Positions 1 through 5,708 of a DNA stretch of 5,718 nt are shown here, in pieces. Source of the stretch: Candidatus Heimdallarchaeota archaeon. GTDB taxonomy: Archaea > Asgardarchaeota > Heimdallarchaeia > Heimdallarchaeales > Kariarchaeaceae. Location of the stretch: NCBI GenBank assembly GCA_022574115.1, contig JACZSS010000215.1:1-5718 (forward strand), written 5' to 3'. Made by a program: the position numbers and the translations under genes. Positions within the stretch are counted from its first letter, which is position 1; each line of letters begins with the position of its first letter. The notes beneath the pieces were generated by a model that did no database searches, had not been told where the DNA came from, and saw nothing but the letters and a program-made list of their open reading frames with translations.

Positions 1-400
1 TTCCGAACGGGCACCAGAGGCAGTGGGAGTTTATCCACACGCAAGAAAGGTCGGTAATCTACTCTTTTTATCAGGTGTTGGACCACGCGTGAAAAACTCA
101 AAGATAATACCCGGAGTCACCTTGGATGAAAATGGGTCAATCATTGCTTACAATATTGAAAAACAATGCAGATCGGTATTTGACAATGTCAGATACATCG
201 TTGAGGATTGCGGATCGAAATGGGCAAATATCTTTGATATCACCGTCTTCTTGACTAATATGGATGACGATTTTCAAACTTATAATCAAGTTTACAAAGA
301 ATATTTTTCTGGGATTAAACCTGCTCGTACAACTGTTGAAATTAACAAATTACCCACCCCAATTGGAATTGAATTGAAAGTCATTGCAGTGATTGATTGA
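1..400 (+). CDS. RidA-family protein, probable 2-aminomuconate deaminase (5' end cut off by window)
   Basis: The frame is open from the first base: codons from position 2 read SERAPEAV before the GTG at 23, so that GTG is an internal valine and the true start lies upstream. 132 residues are visible; relatives are about 140 long, so roughly ten are missing. The N-terminal pattern AYPHAR/GNLLFLSGVGPR (here VYPHAR, then GNLLFLSGVGPR), the segment YNQVYKEYF, and the C-terminal PARTTVEINKLPTPIGIELK are typical of the RidA (YjgF/YER057c/UK114) branch that contains 2-aminomuconate deaminase of the kynurenine meta-cleavage route. The arginine at 326-328 is the conserved RidA arginine that binds the substrate carboxylate. 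The soluble protein is expected to form a trimer. Its role as the deaminase, rather than a general imine/enamine hydrolase, is inferred from sequence flavour and from the 3-hydroxyanthranilate dioxygenase gene 4.7 kb away. It converges on the FKBP gene with a 27-base AT-rich gap. Confidence 0.85.
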   Translation, partial: SERAPEAVGVYPHARKVGNLLFLSGVGPRVKNSKIIPGVTLDENGSIIAYNIEKQCRSVFDNVRYIVEDCGSKWANIFDITVFLTNMDDDFQTYNQVYKEYFSGIKPARTTVEINKLPTPIGIELKVIAVID

Positions 401-427
401 ATAATATTATCCCAACATAGATTATAA

Positions 428-757
428 TTATTTTATGCCAAGCAATTCTACTTCAAACACGAGGGTTGAATTTGGAGGAATCAAACCATTTCCTACATCC
501 TTATCACCATATCCCATTTCTGGGGGAATGGTTAATTTTCTCTTCCCTCCGATTTTCATTGAGGCAACTCCTTCATCCCATCCCTTAATTACTTGACCTA
601 AACCAATTTTAAATTCAAATGGCTTATTTCGATCGACACTACTATCAAATTTTTTGCCATTGATTAACCACCCAGTGTAATGAACGACAACGGTGTTTCC
701 GTTTTTAGGTGATGCTCCATTTCCTATCTTCAAATCATCTATCTGTAAAGTTGCCAT
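428..757 (-). CDS. FKBP-type peptidyl-prolyl cis-trans isomerase, compact FKBP12-like
   Basis: A 109-residue single-domain protein that interconverts cis and trans X-Pro bonds during protein folding, probably in the cytoplasm because no signal peptide or membrane segment is present. The FKBP signature is clear: VVVHYTGWLINGKKFDSS (residues 23-40), GLGQVIKGWDEGVASMKIGGKR (52-73, with Val56-Ile57 and Trp60 of the drug/proline pocket), PPEMGYGD (78-85) and the closing strand LVFEVELLGI (99-108). Residues equivalent to human FKBP12 Tyr26, Phe36, Asp37, Trp59, Tyr82 and Phe99 are all present (Tyr27, Phe37, Asp38, Trp60, Tyr83, Phe101), so it should be catalytically competent and able to bind FK506-type ligands. 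It has no insert-in-flap chaperone domain, unlike many archaeal and SlyD-type FKBPs. The ATG at 757 is supported by a TATA-like box 27 bases upstream and lacks a Shine-Dalgarno, so the mRNA is likely leaderless. It contains no cysteine. Confidence 0.95.
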   Translation of the reverse strand: MATLQIDDLKIGNGASPKNGNTVVVHYTGWLINGKKFDSSVDRNKPFEFKIGLGQVIKGWDEGVASMKIGGKRKLTIPPEMGYGDKDVGNGLIPPNSTLVFEVELLGIK

Positions 758-774
758 GATTTCTTGTTTAGACT

Positions 775-792
775 GTCAAAATAAAAAAATAC
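775..792 (-). promoter_or_regulatory. Archaeal TATA-box promoter of the FKBP gene
   Basis: On the minus strand the A/T block TATTTTTTTATTTT is centred about 27 bases before the FKBP ATG, the usual TATA-to-transcription-start distance in archaea. With no Shine-Dalgarno between box and ATG, transcription probably starts at or next to the start codon. This is inferred from position and composition only. Confidence 0.5.
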
Positions 793-870
793 TCATTCTA
801 ATTACTTCTGATGTCTAATTGATGGTAAGAAAATCGAATTTTAATCGTAAACATACCCACGAGTTGATAC

Positions 871-880
871 ATTTATTTTT
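871..880 (+). promoter_or_regulatory. TATA-like promoter of the 906-1574 gene
   Basis: ATTTATTTTT lies about 26-35 bases before the ATG at 906. It faces away from the FKBP promoter, so bases 758-905 form a divergent promoter region. No Shine-Dalgarno precedes 906. An earlier ATG at 882 is in the same frame but meets a TAA at 900-902, which leaves 906 as the first usable start and makes a leaderless mRNA plausible. Confidence 0.45.
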
Positions 881-905
881 CATGAAAACTATGAGCACAT
901 AATCG

Positions 906-1574
906 ATGGAACCGGTTTATAGGGAATACTTTCTTCAACTAACCATTCTAGACAGGGAATTCTATGATTCAGATCTGTACAGAGTTCTCAGCGATAGTTT
1001 AAATGATTTAGTTTTTACTCAGGAGACTTCAAAAAACCCCATTCCATACAATTACAGGGATACAGATCGAATGTCAACCCTAATTTTGGTGATCATAATG
1101 AAAGAGGTAGAAGCGGTATTTACGACTCCAGATCGATCATATGTAAATATTGCTGAATTTGAATTCGTCTTGGCAGATACTGAAAGGACATTGTATTCGC
1201 CCCTTAAATATACCATTAACAATACAGAGGGTATGGTAAAGGCTAGAAATTTTGGATTTATTGATCAAAGAAGAATCAGATTGTTGAGCATAATTAGTGC
1301 GCAAATACATCGTTTGAGCTATGAAACAATTCGTAAACTCGAAATTTTGCTGGAAGATAAAACTGATCGATTTCTTAATATTGCCAATGAATTTGATGAA
1401 ATGACTGAAGATGACTTGATTAATTTGCTTATACGAGCTTGGACAAGCACGCCACATAGAAAGTGGATCTATACAGACGTTATTCTTGATATCCTGTCAA
1501 AAATCTCACTTGCAAAAATTGTGATGTTAAACCCCCATGACCGATTGGTGAAAATGGCTCGTGGAAGACTCTAA
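906..1574 (+). CDS. Hypothetical protein, mostly helical, probably cytoplasmic
   Basis: I do not recognise this 222-residue protein. It looks like a real gene: the frame is closed by a stop just before the ATG, codon and amino-acid use are normal, and there is a promoter-like box at the right distance. No signal peptide is visible. The only hydrophobic stretch (residues 58-65, LILVIIM region) is too short and is followed by charged residues, so it is more likely a buried helix than a membrane span. The sequence is rich in Leu, Ile, Arg, Glu and Asp and appears largely alpha-helical, with an acidic run at residues 162-170 (EFDEMTEDD) inside the second half and a basic C-terminus (KMARGRL). There are no cysteines, no metal-binding clusters, no Walker motif and no evident catalytic triad. 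Its neighbours give no functional hint: it is divergent from the FKBP gene and separated by 372 bases from the SBBP gene. Lineage-specific protein of unknown function is the honest call. Confidence 0.75.
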   Translation: MEPVYREYFLQLTILDREFYDSDLYRVLSDSLNDLVFTQETSKNPIPYNYRDTDRMSTLILVIIMKEVEAVFTTPDRSYVNIAEFEFVLADTERTLYSPLKYTINNTEGMVKARNFGFIDQRRIRLLSIISAQIHRLSYETIRKLEILLEDKTDRFLNIANEFDEMTEDDLINLLIRAWTSTPHRKWIYTDVILDILSKISLAKIVMLNPHDRLVKMARGRL

Positions 1575-1825
1575 ACAATTAGTATTTGAAACAAGTGCTA
1601 ACTTTCAAACCAAGAACCCATACTTATAGGCGTGACCTCCAAATGGTATACAGAAAGACACTCTAATTCAAAAGATTCAGATTGAATACATACGATTGCA
1701 AGCAAATATTTCTAGATTCCCTGCTAAAAAATTTAATGAAACCTAGAGTCACTAATTCAGGTTGGGGAAAAATAGGGTATATTGAGAGTAACATTAAACC
1801 CAATAGGTCGTGACATTACTGATAG

Positions 1826-1880
1826 ATTAAGCCGAGAATCAGAAAATGGATGAAAATCTTCGGCTTAATGTGATTTTCTG
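1826..1880. repeat. 10-bp perfect inverted repeat interlocked with an 8-bp inverted repeat
   Basis: ATTAAGCCGA at 1826-1835 is exactly complementary to TCGGCTTAAT at 1860-1869; a G-T pair can extend the stem by one (1836 with 1859). Inside that loop CAGAAAAT at 1840-1847 is exactly complementary to ATTTTCTG at 1873-1880, which lies outside it. The arm order A1-B1-A2-B2 is the topology of an H-type pseudoknot if transcribed. It lies just upstream of the probable SBBP TATA box, so as DNA it could be a regulatory site, and as RNA it would belong to read-through from the 906 gene or to a separate small transcript. Confidence 0.6.
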
Positions 1881-1894
1881 TATTTTAAGGAAAA

Positions 1895-1938
1895 TTTTTA
1901 TATTCGAAAAATACAAGGTAATCTGATAACTGCGAGGT
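1895..1938 (+). promoter_or_regulatory. TATA-like box and Shine-Dalgarno of the SBBP gene
   Basis: TTTTTATAT at 1895-1903 is a good archaeal TATA-like box; a start about 25 bases downstream (near 1925) would give a leader of about 20 bases. GAGGT at 1934-1938 is a Shine-Dalgarno match eight bases before the ATG at 1947. This is the only start in the window with a clear ribosome-binding site; the other starts look leaderless or unmarked. Confidence 0.5.
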
Positions 1939-1946
1939 TCTGAAAG

Positions 1947-3761
1947 ATGAGAGCTCAAGATTTATATTTAGCAGGTTGCATTTTTCTAATTATCTCGACA
2001 GCAAGACAATCAAGTGTTCCAAATGGGGTCACCTGGAACAGCAAGGGTGATTCACCTATTGAGGTTCAAAGAGTAATTGATAGCAACTGGGAACTGTTGA
2101 ATCTAAGTTTGTATATAGGTGGTAGTAAAAATGATCGAGTATTGTCATCACATTATGGCGAGGACGGTTATTTTTATCTGACGGGTGAGACCTCGTCGCC
2201 CGACATTTCGATTGTCGGCGACGCTGCCAACTCGACATTTGGCGGTGATCTAGATGCTTTTGTCTCAAAATATTCAATCGAAGGTGAGTTAATCTTCAGC
2301 ACTTATCTAGGGGGAATTTCCCGAGATTCCGGGAATTCTATTACGGTCGATAAGTTCGGGAATATCTACGTTGTCGGTAGGACGAGATCCCCAAATTTCC
2401 CTACAATTGGCGAATACGCTGATTCAACTTTTGGTGGAGGAGGCCTTAGTGGCGATGCTTTCATCAGCAAATTTAATCAGTCGGGTCATTTAATATTTAG
2501 CACTTTTCATGGAGCTCAACAAAATGACCTGGCATGGTCGGTGGTAGTTGACGATAATCAGTCTATTTATCTTACTGGAGATACAAATTCAGATGAATTT
2601 CCAATTGCGGGAGAGAACTCAATGGATAATACGTGGATCTCGAGTTCGGCCTTACCCACTGATGTCTTTGTTTCAAAATTTGACAAAGACGGGAAGCTGA
2701 TATTTAGTTCAATGTTAGGTGGATGGAGCACTGAATCTGGAAGATCTATAGGTTTGGATGCGGAAGGCAATTTTTATGTAGCTGGAGATACATCGTCACA
2801 AAATTTTCAAATTATTGGTAAATTTGCCAATTCTCAGATAAGGTCTTTCGATGCGGGTTTTGTTAGTAAATTTGACCAAAGTGGAAGTCTCATCTACAGC
2901 TCCTACATAGACGGCTCAGGGGAAGATTCGAGCAGATCGATCTTTGTCACCGCAGATGGTTTTTTGTATATAACAGGAGAAACAAATGGAGAACTAATGA
3001 GAATCAATGAAAAGGATGTTGAAACTGCCGTCGAAGGGGATAGCACAGTTTACATCTTAAAGATGAATCAATCAGGGTATATTGAGCAACACGCATTTTT
3101 AGGAGGTGAGAGTGCTGATCAAACTAAGTCGATTTTCGTTGACGGATCCGGTAGAGTAATTCTAACAGGGATGACCAAGTCCTGCTCTTTTCCATTGATT
3201 GGTAGACATGCTGAAACTATTCTTTCTAGTAGTTCCGATCTATTTATTTCAGTTTTTGATGACAAATTTAATTTGCAATTTAGTACTTTATTCGGTGGTT
3301 CGGCCTCTGATATCGGTCATTCGATCAAAGCAAGTGTAGATGGACGTGTACTAGTTGTCGGAGAGACAGAGTCTCTTGATTTTCCTGTGTTGCCTACTTC
3401 AAATTCTCAGTATGGTGGAGACAGAGATGGTTTTGTACTGTTATTGAACCCAGTTGATTTGGCAGATCAGATCGATTTGCTCGGTGACGTTTCATCTGCT
3501 GATTCATGCATTTCAAGTACAGAATCCAATCCCATATTTGATACTACGTACAGCTCTGTATCCGACATTCCGTTTTCGGGAACTGAGACAAATTACAAAA
3601 ATACCATATCCGTGGACAGAACTTTCCGCGTTTCTACTAATGATTTCTTGACGGCACAATTGAAGATTGAGTTAATGCTTGGACTGCTGGTGATAGCTCG
3701 TGGGTTCAAACGACGGATAGACACCGATCAATATGCTACACAGCAGGTACAATCAGATTAA
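1947..3761 (+). CDS. SBBP-repeat beta-propeller protein, probably exported
   Basis: A 604-residue protein whose core is seven consecutive SBBP (seven-bladed beta-propeller) repeats at about residues 51-114, 115-181, 182-250, 251-314, 315-378, 379-442 and 443-504. Each follows the plan LIFSTYLGG - xDxGxSIxVD - GNIYVxGxTxSxDFP - FGG - DAFVSKF - xxxG; blade 2 is closest to the consensus, and blades 5 and 6 are the most diverged. Seven copies would close one propeller. Residues 6-17 (LYLAGCIFLIIS) after Arg2 form a short hydrophobic segment read as a signal peptide or N-terminal anchor. The tail at 510-570 is Ser/Thr-rich, followed by a short hydrophobic run (576-584) and the basic GFKRR, reminiscent of a surface linker plus weak anchor. 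SBBP proteins are commonly extracellular or surface proteins; no enzyme activity can be assigned, and ligand or protein binding is inference. A stop codon at 1941-1943 fixes the ATG at 1947 as the first start. Confidence 0.9.
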   Translation: MRAQDLYLAGCIFLIISTARQSSVPNGVTWNSKGDSPIEVQRVIDSNWELLNLSLYIGGSKNDRVLSSHYGEDGYFYLTGETSSPDISIVGDAANSTFGGDLDAFVSKYSIEGELIFSTYLGGISRDSGNSITVDKFGNIYVVGRTRSPNFPTIGEYADSTFGGGGLSGDAFISKFNQSGHLIFSTFHGAQQNDLAWSVVVDDNQSIYLTGDTNSDEFPIAGENSMDNTWISSSALPTDVFVSKFDKDGKLIFSSMLGGWSTESGRSIGLDAEGNFYVAGDTSSQNFQIIGKFANSQIRSFDAGFVSKFDQSGSLIYSSYIDGSGEDSSRSIFVTADGFLYITGETNGELMRINEKDVETAVEGDSTVYILKMNQSGYIEQHAFLGGESADQTKSIFVDGSGRVILTGMTKSCSFPLIGRHAETILSSSSDLFISVFDDKFNLQFSTLFGGSASDIGHSIKASVDGRVLVVGETESLDFPVLPTSNSQYGGDRDGFVLLLNPVDLADQIDLLGDVSSADSCISSTESNPIFDTTYSSVSDIPFSGTETNYKNTISVDRTFRVSTNDFLTAQLKIELMLGLLVIARGFKRRIDTDQYATQQVQSD

Positions 3762-4420
3762 AAAGATCCGTTATGTCATACATTAGGAAACTATGGTCTT
3801 TAAATCCAAGAAAGATGATCTTTTAATTTCCAGTTCAATTAATCACTAAAACCTAGATTTCACAAATTCTAAACATACCCTTCAGCGACCTCCTGGATCA
3901 TGTATGGGTTCTAATGAAAGCAATTTTTCTGGTATATTGAGATATATTTGTTTAATTTTTTCCCGCTTGTTCTTCTTTATAAAATGATCATATTTTTTGG
4001 CCCGTTGTTTATCTTTTTCTTGAGGACGAAATCTTTCTATGATCTCCTCATCTTTCAAATTAGATAGCCAATCAACCGCCCGTTAAAACAATCTTGAGCT
4101 CCTGTAGTCTACTGTAGAGTTTACTTTTTACGCATAGCAACGGTTATCCGCAATTATTTTATTAGCGTTTATCATATTTTTGATCGATAATCATAGCTCA
4201 AATGATCGATTTATGTTAAAGTATCGTTTGAATATAACTTTAGAATTAATTAAGTAAAAGTTATGGGAAAAATTTATGTTTCTGGATTAGTTGGTTTCCT
4301 ATGCTGCCAATTGTTCCATAAATCCAAGTTAATAATCCTGGCGTGAATGGAGTTTTCATACTAAACAATTTTTGTTTCACGAAAATCAAATCTTTTGACT
4401 TGTCAAATTATTTCTAAAGT
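3762..4420. other. Long AT-rich intergenic region, including a decayed reading frame
   Basis: This 659-base stretch has no intact gene that I can support. Its left part (3761-3824) has an 8-bp inverted repeat (AAAAGATC with GATCTTTT) and, within it, a small AAAGA-TGA-TCTTT hairpin followed by TTTTAATTT, which might help end the SBBP transcript. Bases 3882-4082 carry a coding-like minus-strand frame (listed separately). The right part (about 4100-4420) is very AT-rich with two copies of TGATCGAT at 4181 and 4203, spaced 22 bases apart; I give them no function. No clear TATA box at the right distance from 4421 was found. Confidence 0.55.
3882..4082 (-). pseudogene. Decayed or orphan coding fragment, lysine/glutamate-rich
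   Basis: On the minus strand 66 codons are open between a TAA (4083-4085) and a TGA (3882-3884). The translation has the charge pattern of a real protein: it includes WLSNLKDEEIIERFRPQEKD, then KKYDHFIKKNKREKIKQIYL, and ends NIPEKLLSLEPIHDPGGR. It has no ATG; the only plausible alternative start is TTG at codon 9, and nothing resembling a ribosome-binding site or promoter precedes it. The other two frames upstream are full of stops. The best reading is the C-terminal remnant of a gene that lost its front part, possibly from a mobile element, but I do not recognise the family. It could also be a chance open frame, though the composition argues against that. Confidence 0.4.
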
Positions 4421-5047
4421 GTGGATAACAAATTTGTCATTGAAGTGGTAAACTTTGATGAAGAGAGTTTTGATATCCCAAATATTGTGGTTAATCAACT
4501 AAACAATTTACAAGATCGAGTTCATTTTGAAATGGTACCTTATCATGATGTTCTGTCCGCATCGGAACGTGAAGTTTATGCTGAACAAGATTTCATCGAC
4601 TCCTCGTATCTGTTTACCTTGTTGAGGTATTATCGCTTGATGAATAAGAAGGAAGACAGAAACATTATCGCAATCATTCATAAACCGCTATCCTCGAAAG
4701 GATGGACAAATTTGTATGGAGCAACCGATAGAAAAAGAGGTCTCAGAGCAGTCACAACCAGCTCTTCTGATGGTCCGTTCACACCTCCTAGCCCAGATAT
4801 TTTCTTGATGTATTATCTGATTCGTTTCTCAATTGACTATGTATTTGACGAATTAACAAGCCATTCGGAAACGAGAGACCGTCTAATTGAGTTTAAACAG
4901 AGCGAGCTGGACATTTTGGGATCAATAAGGAAGCAAAAATTTGTGAACATTGTCCGTCCACTATCAATAATTTTGGCGATCGTGTTGACTATTTGGATTC
5001 ATTCGAAAAAATGTGGGAATTGCTTCGAACGACCTTTAAGTCACTAG
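4421..5047 (+). CDS. Hypothetical protein with C-terminal membrane anchor and CxxC tail
   Basis: A 208-residue protein I cannot name. An in-frame TAA at 4415-4417 leaves GTG 4421 as the first start; no Shine-Dalgarno precedes it. Residues 4-11 (KFVIEVVN) look like a first beta-strand, 22-33 and 64-73 like helices, and 81-88 (NIIAIIHK) like a core strand. Residues 109-126 form a loop rich in Ser, Thr and Pro (RAVTTSSSDGPFTPPSPD), followed by a helix (128-145). Residues 148-170 (HSETRDRLIEFKQSELDILG...) resemble, from memory, a motif H-x-x-T-R-G-C-h-F-D-F...D-I followed by a Cys pair in uncharacterised metallopeptidase-like domains; here those cysteines are absent and a membrane segment (about 176-194) takes their place. 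The protein ends with CGNC and eleven residues after the basic pair KK. The bulk probably faces the cytoplasm, with the anchor at the C-terminus. The family suggestion is weak; only the anchor is seen directly. Confidence 0.7.
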   Translation: MDNKFVIEVVNFDEESFDIPNIVVNQLNNLQDRVHFEMVPYHDVLSASEREVYAEQDFIDSSYLFTLLRYYRLMNKKEDRNIIAIIHKPLSSKGWTNLYGATDRKRGLRAVTTSSSDGPFTPPSPDIFLMYYLIRFSIDYVFDELTSHSETRDRLIEFKQSELDILGSIRKQKFVNIVRPLSIILAIVLTIWIHSKKCGNCFERPLSH

Positions 5048-5140
5048 AAACGAAATTTAATTGACATAAACGATCTATTGAGCGTTAAATCATGTTTGGT
5101 TCGAAATAACTCGGATTGATTTTCCCCAACTAGTCAAAAT

Positions 5141-5674
5141 TTATTCATACGGCTTGGGAGGATTTGGTTTTTCTTGCACATGACCACATTTATCACAAGT
5201 TTTCATATCCCCATCCCAGAATTGAGCCATGATGGGGGGTAATTCAGTGACAATATTCTTCAATTTAAATTCAAATTGTCCGAGCTTATTGTTACAATTG
5301 TCACAATAATAATATAACCAATCTCTCTCTGTACCCTTGGCATGGGCTTCTAAGACAATTCCCCAAGTTCCTTCTGGTCGTTGAGGTGAATGAATTGTGC
5401 TTCTGGGCATCATAAACATTTCGCCCTCTCTTATTTTAATATCAACTGGTCCGTCTTCTTGCATGATTTTCAAAATCATATTCCCCTTTACTTGCATGAA
5501 CCACTCAGGTCCACGCTCATGAAAATGATAGTCATTGCGTGCATTGGGACCAGCAACTGCCATTACAATCCAATCTTCATCGTTATACACCATTTTATTT
5601 CCAACTGGTGGCGCCATTTCTTCCTTATTGTCTCCGAACCATTGCATTATATTGAATACAGGATTTATTGTCAT
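5141..5674 (-). CDS. 3-hydroxyanthranilate 3,4-dioxygenase
   Basis: A 177-residue cupin enzyme that inserts O2 into 3-hydroxyanthranilate to give 2-amino-3-carboxymuconate semialdehyde, a cytoplasmic step of kynurenine/tryptophan breakdown. The length matches the bacterial single-domain enzymes. The active-site block GPNARNDYHFHERGPEWF (residues 42-59) supplies the iron ligands His50 (or His52) and Glu57, and His95 in TIHSPQRP supplies the third. Substrate-binding Arg46, Arg99 and Glu109 match Arg47, Arg99 and Glu110 of the Cupriavidus enzyme. The C-terminal rubredoxin-like second metal site is intact: CDNC at 124-127 and CDKC at 160-163. Compared with bacterial and human enzymes there is one extra residue between the first His and the Glu. 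ATG 5674 is supported by an A/T box about 29 bases upstream; no Shine-Dalgarno is present. This gene and the RidA gene at the left edge belong to the same pathway. Confidence 0.95.
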   Translation of the reverse strand: MTINPVFNIMQWFGDNKEEMAPPVGNKMVYNDEDWIVMAVAGPNARNDYHFHERGPEWFMQVKGNMILKIMQEDGPVDIKIREGEMFMMPRSTIHSPQRPEGTWGIVLEAHAKGTERDWLYYYCDNCNNKLGQFEFKLKNIVTELPPIMAQFWDGDMKTCDKCGHVQEKPNPPKPYE

Positions 5675-5698
5675 CTGCTTGGACTCTAGAACTCGAAA

Positions 5699-5708
5699 TT
5701 ATAAAATT
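5699..5708 (-). promoter_or_regulatory. TATA-like promoter of the 3-hydroxyanthranilate dioxygenase gene
   Basis: On the minus strand ATTTTATAAT is centred about 29 bases before the ATG. The short distance and missing Shine-Dalgarno suggest a leaderless or nearly leaderless mRNA and show that this gene has its own promoter, not one shared with a gene beyond the right edge. Confidence 0.5.

Larger units (their letters stand above)
1575..1946. other. Intergenic region with interlocked inverted repeats and the SBBP promoter
   Basis: A 372-base AT-rich stretch between two same-strand genes. Bases 1575-1820 show no convincing gene; the minus strand has a short open stretch ending near 1599 that lacks a suitable start and has no recognisable product. 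The informative part is the right-hand third: the inverted repeats at 1826-1880, an A/T box at 1895-1903 and a Shine-Dalgarno at 1934-1938. No tRNA-like cloverleaf was seen. Confidence 0.6.

Noticed and set aside
1137..1457. Minus-strand open frame opposite the 906-1574 gene
   Set aside because: Shadow of the plus-strand gene; composition is unlike a protein and there is no promoter or homology sense.
1967..1979. LAGC near the N-terminus of the SBBP protein (residues 8-11) matches a lipobox
   Set aside because: The hydrophobic segment continues after the cysteine instead of preceding it, so it cannot be a lipoprotein signal-peptide cleavage site in the usual layout.
3761..3824. AAAAGATC/GATCTTTT inverted repeat after the SBBP gene as a terminator
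   Set aside because: Long 48-base loop and weak A/T pairing; archaeal termination relies on T-runs, and none here is strong enough to call a terminator.
1739..3857. AAACCTAGA repeated at 1739 and 3849 on either side of the SBBP gene, possible direct-repeat insertion scar
   Set aside because: Nine-base identity with only loose similarity beyond it; not distinguishable from chance in AT-rich spacers.
1612..3912. AGAACCCATAC at about 1613 and its reverse complement near 3902, flanking the SBBP gene like terminal inverted repeats
   Set aside because: Only about 11 bases match with diverging flanks; pairs of this size are expected by chance in 5.7 kb, and no target duplication or transposase is present.
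4181..4210. Two TGATCGAT copies 22 bases apart, possible paired operator
   Set aside because: GATCGAT-like words recur elsewhere in the window, including inside coding sequence, and the pair lies over 200 bases from the next start.
4263..4346. 27-residue ORF starting ATG, with an AATATAAC box about 28 bases upstream
   Set aside because: Very short, no recognisable product, lies in very AT-rich DNA where both a start and a TATA-like box are expected by chance.
5390..5689. Plus-strand open frame opposite the dioxygenase gene
   Set aside because: Shadow of a confidently identified enzyme on the other strand; the His/Cys/Ile-rich translation is typical of antisense reading.
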